This document shows, piece by piece, positions 1 through 9,283 of a stretch of DNA of 64,000 bases. Position numbers and translations under genes: made by a program. Positions within the stretch are counted from its first letter, which is position 1. Every line of letters begins with the position of its first letter. The notes beneath the pieces were generated by a model that saw nothing but the letters and a program-made list of their open reading frames with translations, ran no database searches and had not been told where the DNA came from. Source of the DNA: Pedobacter sp. SYSU D00535 (GTDB lineage Bacteria; Bacteroidota; Bacteroidia; Sphingobacteriales; Sphingobacteriaceae); the NCBI RefSeq assembly GCF_017355855.1, contig NZ_JAFEWD010000002.1, positions 558,001 through 622,000 on the forward strand. Direction: 5' to 3'.

Positions 1-1
1 C

Positions 2-253
2 CTCAAGGACATCGTTGATAACCTTTTCCTGGTATTGGCGACTGAAAATGAGGGTAAACCGGGACTGACCGTCATGATTTCTGAGAATTTGGTAGAGGAG
101 CGAGGTTTGCACGCTGGAAACATCGTCAGAGAACTGGCGAAAGAAATCCAGGGCGGCGGCGGTGGACAGCCGTTTTATGCTACCGCGGGCGGTAAAAACC
201 CTGCAGGATTGGCTGCTGCGCTTGAAAAGGCCCGAGCTCTGGTTGCGGGTTAA
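2..253 (+). CDS. alaS: Alanyl-tRNA synthetase, C-terminal fragment
   Basis: Only the last 83 codons are in the window; the gene enters from the left edge in frame 2. The translation ends in the DHHA1-type C-terminal domain of AlaRS: a Gly-rich GGGGGQP motif followed by ATAGGKNP and a final helix. AlaRS charges tRNA-Ala, and this domain helps tRNA binding and dimerisation. A strong hairpin terminator follows 20 bases after the stop. Assignment rests on the highly conserved tail motif; the catalytic and editing domains are outside the window. Confidence 0.9.
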   Translation, partial: LKDIVDNLFLVLATENEGKPGLTVMISENLVEERGLHAGNIVRELAKEIQGGGGGQPFYATAGGKNPAGLAAALEKARALVAG

Positions 254-273
254 CAAGAATATAAATAAGGAAG

Positions 274-310
274 AGGGTTTGTTTTTAAATAGAAAACAAA
301 CCCTTTTTTT
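274..310 (+). terminator. Rho-independent terminator after alaS
   Basis: A 13-base inverted repeat (arms at about 274-286 and 291-304) built on AGGGTTTG/CAAACCCT is followed by a run of seven T. It lies between the alaS stop and the next forward gene at 340. Confidence 0.85.
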
Positions 311-339
311 GTTAGTTATATCGGAAACTGGGGGTATCT

Positions 340-1056
340 ATGCAGTTCGATAAAATTAACAATAAAGGGCAGGCTCGTTTATTCAAAAATGGTTTTCTAG
401 AGAGTTTAACCAAAACTAGACCCTGGGTTATCTACAGTATATATATCCCTTTGTGCGCTTATTTGCTGTACTACAGTTATTCGCAGCTTGAGTTTTCGAT
501 CCCTTTCATAGCTGGCCTCTTTTTCTTGGCCATGTTAGTGTGGACGTTATTTGAATACTTCGCTCACCGGTACCTATTTCATTTCGAAGCAGAATCCGAG
601 CTGGGGAAGAAGATTATTTATATTTTTCACGGCAATCATCACGAATATCCTCGGGATCGAGAGCGTCTGTTTATGCCTCCTGTTCCAAGTATTATCCTGG
701 CAACAGTTGTTTTCTCGCTAATCTACCTTGGTTCGTATCTGCTGGCTGGTAGTGGTAGTTACGCCTTCGTGTTTTTTCCAGGTTTTTTAATAGGCTACCT
801 GATTTATGTATCTATGCATTATGCTATTCATGCATTTGCACCTCCCAGAGCTTTGAAAGGTTTATGGCGAAACCATCACTTGCATCATTACAAGTATCCA
901 GAAAAAGCTTTCGGCGTAAGTTCCGTCTTTTGGGATATCATTTTTCGAACGCTTCCCGAAAGTGAAAAGAAAGAGACACGCGAGAAGATAGAGACAACTA
1001 ATACGGTTTATATCCCGAATAAATTCTCAACGACCACTAATAACTTAAAATCTTAA
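340..1056 (+). CDS. Fatty acid hydroxylase-family membrane protein (sphingolipid-type)
   Basis: A 238-residue integral membrane di-iron protein of the sterol desaturase/fatty acid hydroxylase superfamily. The histidine clusters are visible: HRYLFH (76-81), HGNHH (97-101), HYAIH (160-164) and HHLHH (179-183), with hydrophobic segments between them. The pattern is closest to fatty acid 2-hydroxylase (FA2H/Scs7), which hydroxylates the N-acyl chain of ceramides. That fits a sphingolipid-making Bacteroidota, but the substrate is inferred. The start ATG has GGGGG 5-9 bases upstream. The 3' end overlaps the convergent gene by 20 bases. A carotenoid hydroxylase is less likely from the spacing of the His motifs. 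Confidence 0.8.
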   Translation: MQFDKINNKGQARLFKNGFLESLTKTRPWVIYSIYIPLCAYLLYYSYSQLEFSIPFIAGLFFLAMLVWTLFEYFAHRYLFHFEAESELGKKIIYIFHGNHHEYPRDRERLFMPPVPSIILATVVFSLIYLGSYLLAGSGSYAFVFFPGFLIGYLIYVSMHYAIHAFAPPRALKGLWRNHHLHHYKYPEKAFGVSSVFWDIIFRTLPESEKKETREKIETTNTVYIPNKFSTTTNNLKS

Positions 1057-2929
1057 ACTCGGTCCGTCTGTTTTTCTGGCGACCTTCCTCTGTAGTGTTG
1101 CTGAGAAGTGGCTTACTTTCTCCATATCCCTTGAAACTTAGTCGCTGCGGGGCAATCCGGTTGTTCACCAAATAGCCATATACGCGTCTGGCCCGATTCT
1201 CGGAGAGGACCTGATTGGTCTTTTCTTCGCCTACGTTGTCAGTGTGGCCGGCTATCTCAATGCTCACTTTCGGATTGGCATTCATGAAATGGATAAGCTG
1301 TTGTAGCTCTACCTCAGACTCAGGTAGAAGGTCTGCTTTGTTCGTTTCGAAAAATATGTTGCTGAGGGTAGCAAGTTTTCCTACTTCAATTTTTTGTAAG
1401 GGTACTTCAATCGTAAAGGGTTGGGCTGATGAACTGCTCCGGTTTAAAGGGAAGTTCTGCGAATACAGAAGATAGCCCTCCTTTTCAACGGTGAATGCGT
1501 ATGATTTTCCGACTGGCAGGGTAGAGAGAAATTGTCCATCCTCATTACTTTGGTCATCAAAAGCTGTATGTCTGCTACTGAGTTCCGTTATTTTTACGTT
1601 TGCTATTAAGCATTCTTTGGTTTTCTCATCCAGCACTATTCCTTTTATATAGGTTACCGACTTCGGTCGTGAATAGACAGGCAGCTCGAACGAGTGAAGG
1701 TCCAGCCCTCCGAGGCCGCCTTCTCTGTTGGATGCATAATAAGCGGTTCTGCCGTCGCTACTGATCGTTAAGCTACTTTCCTCCGCGAAGGTATTTATAG
1801 GATAGCCCAGGTTTTCCGCCTTAGCCCAATTGCCGCTAGCGTCTTTCCTGCTGACAAACAAATCTTTATCACCCATTCCGGGCCAGCCATTGGACGAAAA
1901 ATAAAGTGTTTCATTATCGGGATGAATGAATGGAAAGTTTTCATCATAAGCCGTGTTGATCGAGGGGCCCAGGTTCTCCGGAGCGGACCAGCCGCCATCT
2001 GACTGGAGTTCCGTTTTCCAGATGTCATAACCACCTAATCCTCCCGGACGATTACTAACAAAATATAGCGTCGATCCATTAGCGCTAATAGCCGGCTGAG
2101 ATTCCCAACCTCGCCCGTTAATTGGAGAACCAAGGTTAAATGGAGCACTCCAGTCTTTTCCCTCTCTTCTGCTGATGTAAATATCACAAGAACCTTTGCC
2201 ATCAGGACGATTGCAACCTGTAAAAAAGAGGTAGTTTCCGTCAGGGGAGATAGTCTGTGCGCCCTCATTGTAGCTAGGGGTGTTAATAGCAGGGCTTAGC
2301 CCGGAAGCTGTAGTCCACTGGCCATCCTTATTTTCGCTTTTAAAAAAGTCCTCGTTCTTGTCGCCCACCCGTCGGGTAAATATCAAGAGACCCTGATCCG
2401 CTGTTACCACCGGGAGATACTCCATTTCAGCTGTGTTTACCCCGCTCCCTAAGTTAATAGGATTGAAAGGTTGGGGACGCTTTATAGCATCCAGGGCAAA
2501 TCGACAGTCCGCTATTAGTTTTTGAGCACCCAACTTGTTAGCCTCTGGAACATTCGGGTAACTGAGGTATTTAGTTAAGTGAGCAAGGGCTGACGTATAT
2601 TCTCCAATAGCTAATTTGCTGGTGCCGATTCCGAGGTAGGTTCCTCGGTCGAATTCAGGATTAAGGCTCAAGACTTTTTCATAGAAGCCGATCGCTTCCT
2701 GATGCCTGCCAGACGAGCGATTCAAATCTCCTAGCCGGCGAATTGCAGCTATAAAGCTTGGATCTGCTTGAACTGCAGATTGAAGAAATTCAATTTCTTT
2801 CTCCTTAGAAGGAGCCTGTTTTGCCAGGTCGTAGAATTTCTGAGCCTGCTTATTCGAGGATGAAACCGTTGGTTGCGAATATGAAAACGCAGACCAACAG
2901 CACAAGAACAACAGAAGAACGTTTTTCAT
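1037..2929 (-). CDS. PorE-like outer-membrane protein: TPR, PD40 propeller, CRD and OmpA domains
   Basis: A 630-residue exported protein starting at an ATG at 2929; a TTG two codons earlier is less likely because the signal peptide begins MKNVLLLFLCC. Domains in order: signal peptide (1-19); TPR helices (about 25-130); several WD40-like PD40 repeats with YFxSNRPGGLGGYDI-type blades (about 160-430); a carboxypeptidase regulatory-like domain starting YIKGIVLDEKTKE (about 430-510); and an OmpA peptidoglycan-binding domain with AGHTDNVG and QKNRRTEF (about 520-630). This is the architecture of PorE, a type IX secretion accessory protein that binds peptidoglycan, but the family has many paralogues. 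The gene starts 30 bases downstream of the queE stop on the same strand, so co-transcription is likely. Confidence 0.8.
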   Translation of the reverse strand: MKNVLLLFLCCWSAFSYSQPTVSSSNKQAQKFYDLAKQAPSKEKEIEFLQSAVQADPSFIAAIRRLGDLNRSSGRHQEAIGFYEKVLSLNPEFDRGTYLGIGTSKLAIGEYTSALAHLTKYLSYPNVPEANKLGAQKLIADCRFALDAIKRPQPFNPINLGSGVNTAEMEYLPVVTADQGLLIFTRRVGDKNEDFFKSENKDGQWTTASGLSPAINTPSYNEGAQTISPDGNYLFFTGCNRPDGKGSCDIYISRREGKDWSAPFNLGSPINGRGWESQPAISANGSTLYFVSNRPGGLGGYDIWKTELQSDGGWSAPENLGPSINTAYDENFPFIHPDNETLYFSSNGWPGMGDKDLFVSRKDASGNWAKAENLGYPINTFAEESSLTISSDGRTAYYASNREGGLGGLDLHSFELPVYSRPKSVTYIKGIVLDEKTKECLIANVKITELSSRHTAFDDQSNEDGQFLSTLPVGKSYAFTVEKEGYLLYSQNFPLNRSSSSAQPFTIEVPLQKIEVGKLATLSNIFFETNKADLLPESEVELQQLIHFMNANPKVSIEIAGHTDNVGEEKTNQVLSENRARRVYGYLVNNRIAPQRLSFKGYGESKPLLSNTTEEGRQKNRRTEFKILSY

Positions 2930-2959
2930 AGCCAATTAACGAAGTAAAGGCAACGGAAG

Positions 2960-3583
2960 TTACGGGATATTCAAATATTTATGAGTTTGCAGGGAGATCT
3001 CCCATTTTGGATTCGCCATCACATATTCAATAATTAAAGGAGTGATCTCCTTCGACTTAGACCATTCTGGCTGTAAATAGAGTTTACATTCCGGTCCCAC
3101 CATTGCTGCATGTTTTTCTGCCCAGTCAAAATCACTTTTGTTAAACACGATGACCTTTAGCTCATGTGCTGCCAGGGCAATTGAGGCGCCAGGTGCCTTG
3201 AATTTCTTTGGGGAAAGACAGATCCAATCCCAGGAACCGGATAGGGGATAAGCGCCTGAGGTTTCAATAAACGTTTGAATTCCTCTATCATGCAATTTAG
3301 CAGTAAGATAATCTAGATTATAGATCAGTGGTTCCCCGCCGGTCACCACGACCGCCTTCCCGGGAAACTTAGTCGCATTTTCAACAATTACATCCGCAGA
3401 AGTTAAGGGGTGCAAGTCAGCATCCCAGCTTTCCTTAACATCACACCAATGGCAACCAACATCACATCCGCCAAGACGAATAAAATAGGCCGCTTTACCT
3501 GTGTTAAATCCTTCCCCTTGTATCGTGTAAAATTCTTCCATCAATGGAAGTAGTGTTCCGTCTTCTGGTATCTGATGAGCCAT
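2960..3583 (-). CDS. queE: 7-carboxy-7-deazaguanine synthase (radical SAM)
   Basis: A 207-residue radical SAM enzyme of queuosine/7-deazapurine biosynthesis that converts CPH4 to 7-carboxy-7-deazaguanine. The N-terminus has the QueE signature EEFYTIQGEG and then the 4Fe-4S cluster motif with C40, C44 and C47 (CX3CX2C, the canonical radical SAM spacing). The SAM-binding VVTGGEP motif follows at about residue 80. No queC, queD or queF is adjacent. A TAAATTTG element sits 17 bases upstream of the ATG. The downstream OmpA-family gene is only 30 bases away. Confidence 0.93.
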   Translation of the reverse strand: MAHQIPEDGTLLPLMEEFYTIQGEGFNTGKAAYFIRLGGCDVGCHWCDVKESWDADLHPLTSADVIVENATKFPGKAVVVTGGEPLIYNLDYLTAKLHDRGIQTFIETSGAYPLSGSWDWICLSPKKFKAPGASIALAAHELKVIVFNKSDFDWAEKHAAMVGPECKLYLQPEWSKSKEITPLIIEYVMANPKWEISLQTHKYLNIP

Positions 3584-3599
3584 CTTTGTAATTAGCCTG

Positions 3600-3607
3600 C
3601 AAATTTA
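3600..3607 (-). promoter_or_regulatory. Promoter -7 element for queE
   Basis: On the minus strand this reads TAAATTTG, a perfect match to the Bacteroidota TAnnTTTG -7 element, 17 bases upstream of the queE ATG. No TTTG -33 box is seen at the ideal distance. Confidence 0.5.
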
Positions 3608-3710
3608 ATTTATTTTTGGCCTGTTTCTTTTTGAAGGGCCAAACATTGCTCCGTTATGATAAAAACTTTTATTGCAGCACTGTACTTTTAATTCATTATG
3701 CATGCATACA

Positions 3711-4055
3711 ATGACAAACTGGGTTAAAGTCGCAGAAGTTCCTGATGACCAAGAAGATTTCATAAGGGTTGTCAAGGTGGAAGGTAGACAGCTTCTCCTG
3801 GTGTGTCACGCCGGCTCTTTTACAGTTACGCAGAGCATTTGCCCGCACGCGGGAGCTCACCTGAGTGGGGGCTGGTGTAAAAACGGAAAACTTGTTTGTC
3901 CCTATCATCGTTATGAATATGATTTACAAACGGGACGCGGGGCTGCGGGACAGGGTGACTACATAGAGATATATACCACTGAGCAGAGGAGCGATGGTAT
4001 TTATGTTCGGGTGCCCTCTCGTCAGACGTTTTTCCAGAAATTGTTTCGCCTATGA
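3711..4055 (+). CDS. Rieske [2Fe-2S] ferredoxin-like protein
   Basis: A 114-residue protein consisting of one Rieske domain. The two cluster-binding motifs are CPHAGAH and CPYHRYEYDL, i.e. C-x-H and C-x2-H, about 18 residues apart, typical of ferredoxins of ring-hydroxylating dioxygenases and NirD-like proteins. It is probably a soluble electron carrier with an unknown partner. The ATG at 3711 is chosen because homology begins at once (NWVKVAEVP); an in-frame ATG at 3702 and a TTG at 3672 are alternatives. The last codons overlap the start of the next gene by 4 bases (ATGA), implying translational coupling. Confidence 0.85.
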   Translation: MTNWVKVAEVPDDQEDFIRVVKVEGRQLLLVCHAGSFTVTQSICPHAGAHLSGGWCKNGKLVCPYHRYEYDLQTGRGAAGQGDYIEIYTTEQRSDGIYVRVPSRQTFFQKLFRL

Positions 4056-4489
4056 ATAACATCCAGGAAATTGATTTAGTAATTAAAGAGTTCTACGATT
4101 GCGTTTGCTTTAACCCGGAGCACTATCCAAAGTACGACCGCTTACAGGAGCTGTTTTACGGCGATGGGAAGTTGATGAACTGTAACTATGAGAAACCTCT
4201 TGATTTTACCGTCGCCAGCTACACACAAGCGGTAATGCATCAAATTGAAGAAGGAAATTCTACGTTTTATGTTCAGCAGGAAATTTCTGACATCACGGAA
4301 GTATTCGGACGCACAGCTCAACGTATCAGCGTTTATGAGTACTCGTTTGAAGCTGAAGCTATTCAGCCCTGGAAACGCGGAGTAAATTATGTCCAGCTTA
4401 TTTTTGCTGAAGGGAAGTGGAAAATAGTGTCAATGATTTGGAGCGACGAAAAAGAAGGGGTGACAATTCCGGAAACGTATCTATTATAA
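4052..4489 (+). CDS. NTF2-like (SnoaL-type) fold protein
   Basis: A 145-residue protein with the alternating helix/strand pattern of NTF2-like proteins: an N-terminal helix with EFYDCV, and C-terminal strands including VNYVQLIFAEGKWKIVSMIW, the usual cone-fold ending. Members are small enzymes or ligand-binding proteins, and the sequence does not show which. It overlaps the Rieske gene by 4 bases, so the two are one operon, and it might act on a substrate linked to the Rieske protein. A bidirectional terminator follows. Confidence 0.65.
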   Translation: MNNIQEIDLVIKEFYDCVCFNPEHYPKYDRLQELFYGDGKLMNCNYEKPLDFTVASYTQAVMHQIEEGNSTFYVQQEISDITEVFGRTAQRISVYEYSFEAEAIQPWKRGVNYVQLIFAEGKWKIVSMIWSDEKEGVTIPETYLL

Positions 4490-4492
4490 TAA

Positions 4493-4534
4493 AAAGAGCG
4501 CTGCCAGTGATAACTTCACTTAGCAGCGCTCTTT
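4493..4534. terminator. Bidirectional terminator between the NTF2-like gene and folD
   Basis: A perfect 12-bp stem AAAGAGCGCTGC / GCAGCGCTCTTT with an 18-base loop lies between two convergent genes. A- and T-rich flanks on both sides would let it act on both strands. Confidence 0.8.
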
Positions 4535-4549
4535 CTATTATGGGTTTTG

Positions 4550-5431
4550 TTATTTATAAATCTCTTTTTTGGCTGAAGCGAGGGTGTTTCTTAGTAAGCC
4601 GATAATTGTCATCAGTCCCACACCTCCTGGTACTGGTGTAATCCACGAGGCCTTTGGCGCTACGTTTTCAAAGTCTACATCTCCAAAAAGCTTAAACCCT
4701 GATTTCGTTGTGGTTGATATTTCCCGGTTGATCCCCACGTCAATAACTACAGCACCTTCCTTTACCATATCTGCAGTCACAAAGTTCTTCTTACCAATAG
4801 CAGCTACTACAATATCGGCAGAGCGAACAATCTCTTCCAGATTTTTAGTGCGACTATGAGTTAGTGTGACAGTACAGTTACCTGGATTACTATTTCTGGC
4901 CATGAGTATGCTCATTGGGCTTCCCACAATGTTGCTTCGCCCAATCACTACACAATGTTTTCCTGCCGTATCGATCTTGTATTCTTCCAGCATCAGCAAT
5001 ATCCCGTAAGGGGTAGCAGGAATAAAACAAGGAAGGTTACGCATCATCCGCCCAAGGTTGATAGGGTGGAAGCCGTCAACGTCTTTCCGGTGATCAATTT
5101 TTTCGGTGACTTTCTCCGGGTCGATGTGCTTTGGAAGAGGTAACTGAACGATGAGTCCATCAACTTCCGGATCCTGGTTAATTTCCTCTACTTTGGCAAG
5201 TAATTCTTCTTCGCTTACTGTCTCATCATAGCGTACAAGAGAAGAGCGGAAGCCCACTTTCTCGCAATTTTTCATTTTGCTGGCAACATAGGTTTCGCTG
5301 CCTCCGTCGTTACCAACCAGGATAGCGACTAGATGTGGTTTTCTGCCTGAGTTTGCCAGCACTTCAGCTGCTTCGTTTGCTATTTCCTGCTTTAGCTTTT
5401 CTGATACGTATTTTCCGTCGAGTAATTGCAT
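4550..5431 (-). CDS. folD: Bifunctional methylenetetrahydrofolate dehydrogenase/cyclohydrolase
   Basis: A 293-residue FolD that interconverts 5,10-methylene-, methenyl- and 10-formyl-THF in one-carbon metabolism. Motifs: [17 protein letters not shown], which holds the catalytic Lys; [29 protein letters not shown]; the NADP-binding GRSNIVGSP; and the C-terminal [11 protein letters not shown]. Length is normal and the start is an ATG. It lies 43 bases downstream of lepA on the same strand, so it may be read from the lepA promoter. Confidence 0.95.
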   Translation of the reverse strand: MQLLDGKYVSEKLKQEIANEAAEVLANSGRKPHLVAILVGNDGGSETYVASKMKNCEKVGFRSSLVRYDETVSEEELLAKVEEINQDPEVDGLIVQLPLPKHIDPEKVTEKIDHRKDVDGFHPINLGRMMRNLPCFIPATPYGILLMLEEYKIDTAGKHCVVIGRSNIVGSPMSILMARNSNPGNCTVTLTHSRTKNLEEIVRSADIVVAAIGKKNFVTADMVKEGAVVIDVGINREISTTTKSGFKLFGDVDFENVAPKASWITPVPGGVGLMTIIGLLRNTLASAKKEIYK

Positions 5432-5474
5432 GTGAAATTATGATGAGGCAGGTACTAGACCTTAACCTTTTTGT

Positions 5475-7262
5475 TTAATCTAGTTTCAATACAGCCATAA
5501 ACGCTGATTGTGGTATCTCTACGTTACCAACCTGGCGCATACGCTTTTTACCTTTCTTTTGCTTCTCCAAAAGTTTACGCTTCCGCGAGATATCACCACC
5601 GTAACATTTAGCGGTTACGTCTTTACGAAGCGCACTGATAGTTTCTCTGGCGATAACTTTAGCGCCAATAGAAGCCTGGATCTTGATCTCAAACTGCTGG
5701 CGCGGAAGAAGTTCTTTCAGCTTCTCACAGATTTTCTTACCAAAATCATAGGCATTGTTTCGGTGAATCAAAGACGAAAGCGCGTCTACAGGTTCGTCAT
5801 TCAGACGTATGTCCAGCTTTACCAGATCTGACTTTCGGTAACCTACCTGATGGTAGTCAAACGATGCATATCCTTTTGAAATCGTTTTCAGCCGATCGTA
5901 GAAATCAAATACGATTTCGCCCATTGGCATTTCAAACACAAGCTCTACCCGGTCAGATGTAAGATATGACTGGTTCACAATTACTCCTCTTTTCTGGATA
6001 CACAAGGACATCACGGGCCCCACAAACTCGGATTTTGTGATGATGTTGGCCTTGATGTATGGCTCCTCGATAGCGTCTATCTTACTTGGGTCGGGAAGGT
6101 CAGATGGGTTATTAACGAGCACTTCTTCTCCTTTTGTAGTATAGGCTACATAAGATACGTTAGGGACCGTGGTGATGACGGTCATATCGAATTCCCGTTC
6201 CAGGCGCTCCTGGATGATCTCCATGTGGAGCATTCCAAGGAATCCGCAGCGGAAGCCAAAGCCCAAGGCAGCCGACGATTCCGGTTCAAATACGATAGAC
6301 GCGTCGTTCAGCTGCAACTTGTGCATGCTTTCGCGAAGCTCTTCATAATCCTCTGTATCCACAGGGTAGATCCCCGCAAATACCATTGGTTTTACTTCTT
6401 CAAACCCTTGAATCGCGTCTTTAGCAGGACGATCTACATGGGTGATGGTATCTCCGACTTTAACCTCACGGGCCTCTTTTATTCCCGAAATAATGTAGCC
6501 TACATCACCGGTTTTAATTACATCTTTAGGCTGCTGCTGGAGTTTTAGCGTCCCAACTTCGTCGGCTATATATTCTTTTCCTGTAGCAATGAATTTTACC
6601 CGGTCGCCTTTTCTGATCTCACCGTTTTCAACCTTAAAATACGCAATAATTCCGCGGAAGGAATTGAAAACAGAGTCGAAGATAAGGGCCTGAAGTTCTC
6701 CTTTAGGATCTCCAACTGGAGCAGGAACACGTTCAATAATAGCTTGTAAAATATCGTACACGCCCATCCCGGTTTTTCCGGAAGCAGGAATAATATCTTC
6801 GCGTTTGCAACCAATAAGTTCAATGATTTGATCTTTTACCTCTTCTGGCATTGCTCCCGGAAGGTCCATCTTATTTAGAATAGGAATGATTTCCAGATCG
6901 TGCTCTAACGCCAGGTACAGATTGGAAATAGTCTGTGCCTGAATTCCCTGTGCAGCGTCAACGATCAATAATGCTCCTTCACAAGCAGCGATAGACCGCG
7001 ATACTTCGTACGAAAAGTCAACGTGCCCCGGGGTGTCGATAAGGTTTAAAATATAATCCTGACCATCCAGTTGATAGTTCATCTGGATAGCGTGGCTCTT
7101 TATGGTGATACCGCGCTCACGCTCCAGGTCCATGTCATCAAGCAGCTGGGCCTGAGCTTCACGCTGGGTAATTGTTTTGGTATATTCAAGCAGTCGATCA
7201 GCCAACGTACTCTTTCCGTGATCGATGTGTGCAATAATGCAAAAATTACGAATGTGCTTCAT
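5475..7262 (-). CDS. lepA: Elongation factor 4 (back-translocating GTPase LepA)
   Basis: A 595-residue translational GTPase. The G domain begins at once with AHIDHGKS (G1), followed by RERGITI (G2), DTPGHVDF (G3) and NKMDLP (G4). EF-G-like domains follow, and the LepA-specific C-terminal domain holds [19 protein letters not shown] and [12 protein letters not shown]. It binds ribosomes and is thought to aid elongation under stress or 30S assembly. A TATCTTTG promoter element ends 9 bases before the ATG, so the transcript would have almost no 5' leader. Confidence 0.96.
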   Translation of the reverse strand: MKHIRNFCIIAHIDHGKSTLADRLLEYTKTITQREAQAQLLDDMDLERERGITIKSHAIQMNYQLDGQDYILNLIDTPGHVDFSYEVSRSIAACEGALLIVDAAQGIQAQTISNLYLALEHDLEIIPILNKMDLPGAMPEEVKDQIIELIGCKREDIIPASGKTGMGVYDILQAIIERVPAPVGDPKGELQALIFDSVFNSFRGIIAYFKVENGEIRKGDRVKFIATGKEYIADEVGTLKLQQQPKDVIKTGDVGYIISGIKEAREVKVGDTITHVDRPAKDAIQGFEEVKPMVFAGIYPVDTEDYEELRESMHKLQLNDASIVFEPESSAALGFGFRCGFLGMLHMEIIQERLEREFDMTVITTVPNVSYVAYTTKGEEVLVNNPSDLPDPSKIDAIEEPYIKANIITKSEFVGPVMSLCIQKRGVIVNQSYLTSDRVELVFEMPMGEIVFDFYDRLKTISKGYASFDYHQVGYRKSDLVKLDIRLNDEPVDALSSLIHRNNAYDFGKKICEKLKELLPRQQFEIKIQASIGAKVIARETISALRKDVTAKCYGGDISRKRKLLEKQKKGKKRMRQVGNVEIPQSAFMAVLKLD

Positions 7263-7270
7263 TTGAACCG

Positions 7271-7278
7271 CAAAGATA
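7271..7278 (-). promoter_or_regulatory. Promoter -7 element for lepA
   Basis: It reads TATCTTTG on the minus strand (TAnnTTTG consensus). The lepA ATG starts only 8 bases beyond it, so transcription should begin at or within a few bases of the start codon. No good -33 TTTG box is visible. Confidence 0.5.
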
Positions 7279-7321
7279 GTTTTTTGGCCGCATATTTAGC
7301 GACTTAGCTTAATTTTAGAAC

Positions 7322-8203
7322 ATGTTTGTGACCGAAGATTTAGTAAAGGGCCTTGGTGAGATTCTTAGTGCAAAATTTGGAAGGCAAAATCAGTTGCGCG
7401 TGCTAAGACCAGTATCCGGAGGGTCGATCAACCAAGCCTATCAAATTGAGTTTGCAAGAGAGCTTTTTTTTCTGAAGCTGAATAATGAGCGCCGATTTCC
7501 GAATATGTTTATAGCAGAGGCGGAAGGTTTGCGGCGGATAGGGGAGGCGGTTCCAGGAAGTGTTCCAAAAGTAGTAGCGGTTGGAGTGATCAAAGAGCAT
7601 CAATATCTTATCCTCGATTGGGTGGAATCAGGTAACTGCACTAACAAGAGCCAACAGGCCCTTGGTCGCGATCTAGCCTTGCTTCATAAATCTACTGGTG
7701 AGATGTTCGGTCTTGATCATGATAATTATATGGGCTCTTTGCCTCAGTATAACACAAAGTGTTCATCTTGGTCGGATTTCTTCATCTCCCAGCGCCTTAA
7801 ACCGCAACTTGACCAGTTCCGTGCTAAACGACTACTTGTCAACTACAAAAAAGAATTTGAAAGCCTTTTTGATCGCTTGAAGAATTTGGTCCCCATCGAG
7901 GTTCCAAGTCTGGTGCATGGAGACCTTTGGGGAGGAAATTTCATCTCTGGGCAAGATGATAAATCCTTTCTTGTTGATCCGGCTATTGCTTACGCGCATA
8001 GAGAAGTTGATATTGCGATGACCACACTATTCGGTGGGTTTACTAGTGGTTTTTATGATGCCTATCAGGAGGTGTATCCTTTGCATCCTGGCTGGAGGAG
8101 CAGATTAGATCTTTGGAATCTTTACCCTGTGTTGGTACACGTTAATCTTTTCGGTAGCACTTATTTGGCAAAGCTAGAGCAGTGTTTGAAACGATTCTTA
8201 TGA
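7322..8203 (+). CDS. Fructosamine/ketosamine kinase-family protein
   Basis: A 293-residue protein of the FN3K/APH fold. Visible are the glycine-rich GGSIN loop, a Lys in the FFLKLN strand, the E of FIAEAEGL, the catalytic loop LVHGDLWGGNFI with HxD-type residues, and the metal-binding FLVDPA. FN3K family enzymes phosphorylate sugar adducts on proteins or free ketosamines so that glycated amines can be repaired. It is a single gene, divergent from lepA with 59 bases between them. Function is by family; the bacterial substrate is unknown. Confidence 0.85.
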   Translation: MFVTEDLVKGLGEILSAKFGRQNQLRVLRPVSGGSINQAYQIEFARELFFLKLNNERRFPNMFIAEAEGLRRIGEAVPGSVPKVVAVGVIKEHQYLILDWVESGNCTNKSQQALGRDLALLHKSTGEMFGLDHDNYMGSLPQYNTKCSSWSDFFISQRLKPQLDQFRAKRLLVNYKKEFESLFDRLKNLVPIEVPSLVHGDLWGGNFISGQDDKSFLVDPAIAYAHREVDIAMTTLFGGFTSGFYDAYQEVYPLHPGWRSRLDLWNLYPVLVHVNLFGSTYLAKLEQCLKRFL

Positions 8204-8298
8204 ACCAAATATAATTTGGTGTTGGGTTTTTGGTGTTTATATAGCTCTATCATCGAGGATATTAAACCCATTTTTTTAAACTACTATTTCACCTAATT

Positions 8299-8547
8299 TC
8301 AACCTTCGTACCTTTGATAAGCAGCATAGAAGTCCTCATTCATCAGTTTAAAGCGAGCTACCACTTTCGTGATGAATTCTTCGTCCAGGAGTTGAAAAAT
8401 GCCATCTAGTCCACCAGTTACATCCATTTCCGAAATCTTGAATGACTGCTCCAAATTTCCCTGTTCAAATTTGATGATGAACTTCATGTTCATGGAAAAG
8501 ATGGAAATTTTGCAGTCGGGTCTTGGAAGTTCAGCTATTACTCTCAT
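8299..8547 (-). CDS. Small conserved protein of unknown function (CrtA-like operon)
   Basis: An 82-residue protein with no signal peptide or membrane segment. It starts MRVIAELPRPDCKISIF and is predicted alpha/beta. It resembles small uncharacterised proteins I recall from Sphingobacteriales, but I cannot name a domain. The ATG is 3 bases after the stop of the upstream CrtA-like gene, so the two are almost certainly co-transcribed. Confidence 0.7.
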   Translation of the reverse strand: MRVIAELPRPDCKISIFSMNMKFIIKFEQGNLEQSFKISEMDVTGGLDGIFQLLDEEFITKVVARFKLMNEDFYAAYQRYEG

Positions 8548-8550
8548 ATG

Positions 8551-9246
8551 TTATATTTTACCAGCCAGCGGATCAATTCCGTTGATCGTGCCAAAGGTAG
8601 CAAGAGGTTTAAATCTTGCAAAAAGCTCTTCACTGTACCAATTTTCTTCTCTTGTCTTTTTGATCACTTCTCTATGGTCATTGGAAGCGTAAGCATAGTT
8701 TTTTACTGCCTCAACATTTTCCCATACAGAGAAAGTTGCCTGCAGATGGAGCGGAGCTTCTCCGATACCAAAAGATAGGAGATAACCAGGAGTGGAGGTC
8801 ATGTTGGCTGCCGCTTTATCCACGTTTTGCCAGAAGTTCTTCAGCCTCTTTAAACGAATACTTGCTCTTGTTAACACAGCTACTGGCCCCTGGTACTCTT
8901 TCACCTTTACGTTTCCGAATGGTTCTTTGCCATCCCATTTACCATGGCTAGATAAAGGTTCACAAAGAATGGTATATTGCTCTTTAGTGAAAGTCTGCCA
9001 CCAGCTGCTTATGCTTGAATTAGCTATAAAACGTTCAAAGGAACCTTTTGACGCCCATACCGCAAGTAGTCCCCATTGCTGCCAGTCTGGATTTATATCA
9101 AAGGTTCCGTTCTTTCCGCAACCCATCAGTTTCCAAAATGTACAACCTTTGGTTAACGAGAGCGGGATCCGGTGAACTGCCATTGCTAGCAGGGCAAAGG
9201 GAATGAACGCCTTTCGGTATCGAACAATGGTAAGCGAAACTAACAT
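8551..9246 (-). CDS. Spheroidene monooxygenase (CrtA)-like protein
   Basis: A 231-residue protein matching the CrtA-like family by memory: the N-terminal IPLSLTKGCTFWKLMGCG block, then WQQWGLLAVW, WWQTFT, and a C-terminal part with Y/W-rich strands (FGIGEAPLHLQATFSVW). CrtA in phototrophs is a heme-dependent carotenoid 2-ketolase/monooxygenase. Here there are no other carotenoid genes and the organism is probably a heterotroph, so a different oxygenase substrate is possible. It is the first gene of a two-gene unit with the 82-residue protein. Confidence 0.65.
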   Translation of the reverse strand: MLVSLTIVRYRKAFIPFALLAMAVHRIPLSLTKGCTFWKLMGCGKNGTFDINPDWQQWGLLAVWASKGSFERFIANSSISSWWQTFTKEQYTILCEPLSSHGKWDGKEPFGNVKVKEYQGPVAVLTRASIRLKRLKNFWQNVDKAAANMTSTPGYLLSFGIGEAPLHLQATFSVWENVEAVKNYAYASNDHREVIKKTREENWYSEELFARFKPLATFGTINGIDPLAGKI

Positions 9247-9283
9247 TGTGCGATAGTATTAAAAAAAGAGGAGAGAAGACAAT

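Noticed and set aside
3584-3700. preQ1 riboswitch upstream of queE
   Set aside because: A TTTGGCC/GGCCAAA hairpin is present, but the loop and tail do not match the preQ1 aptamer consensus.
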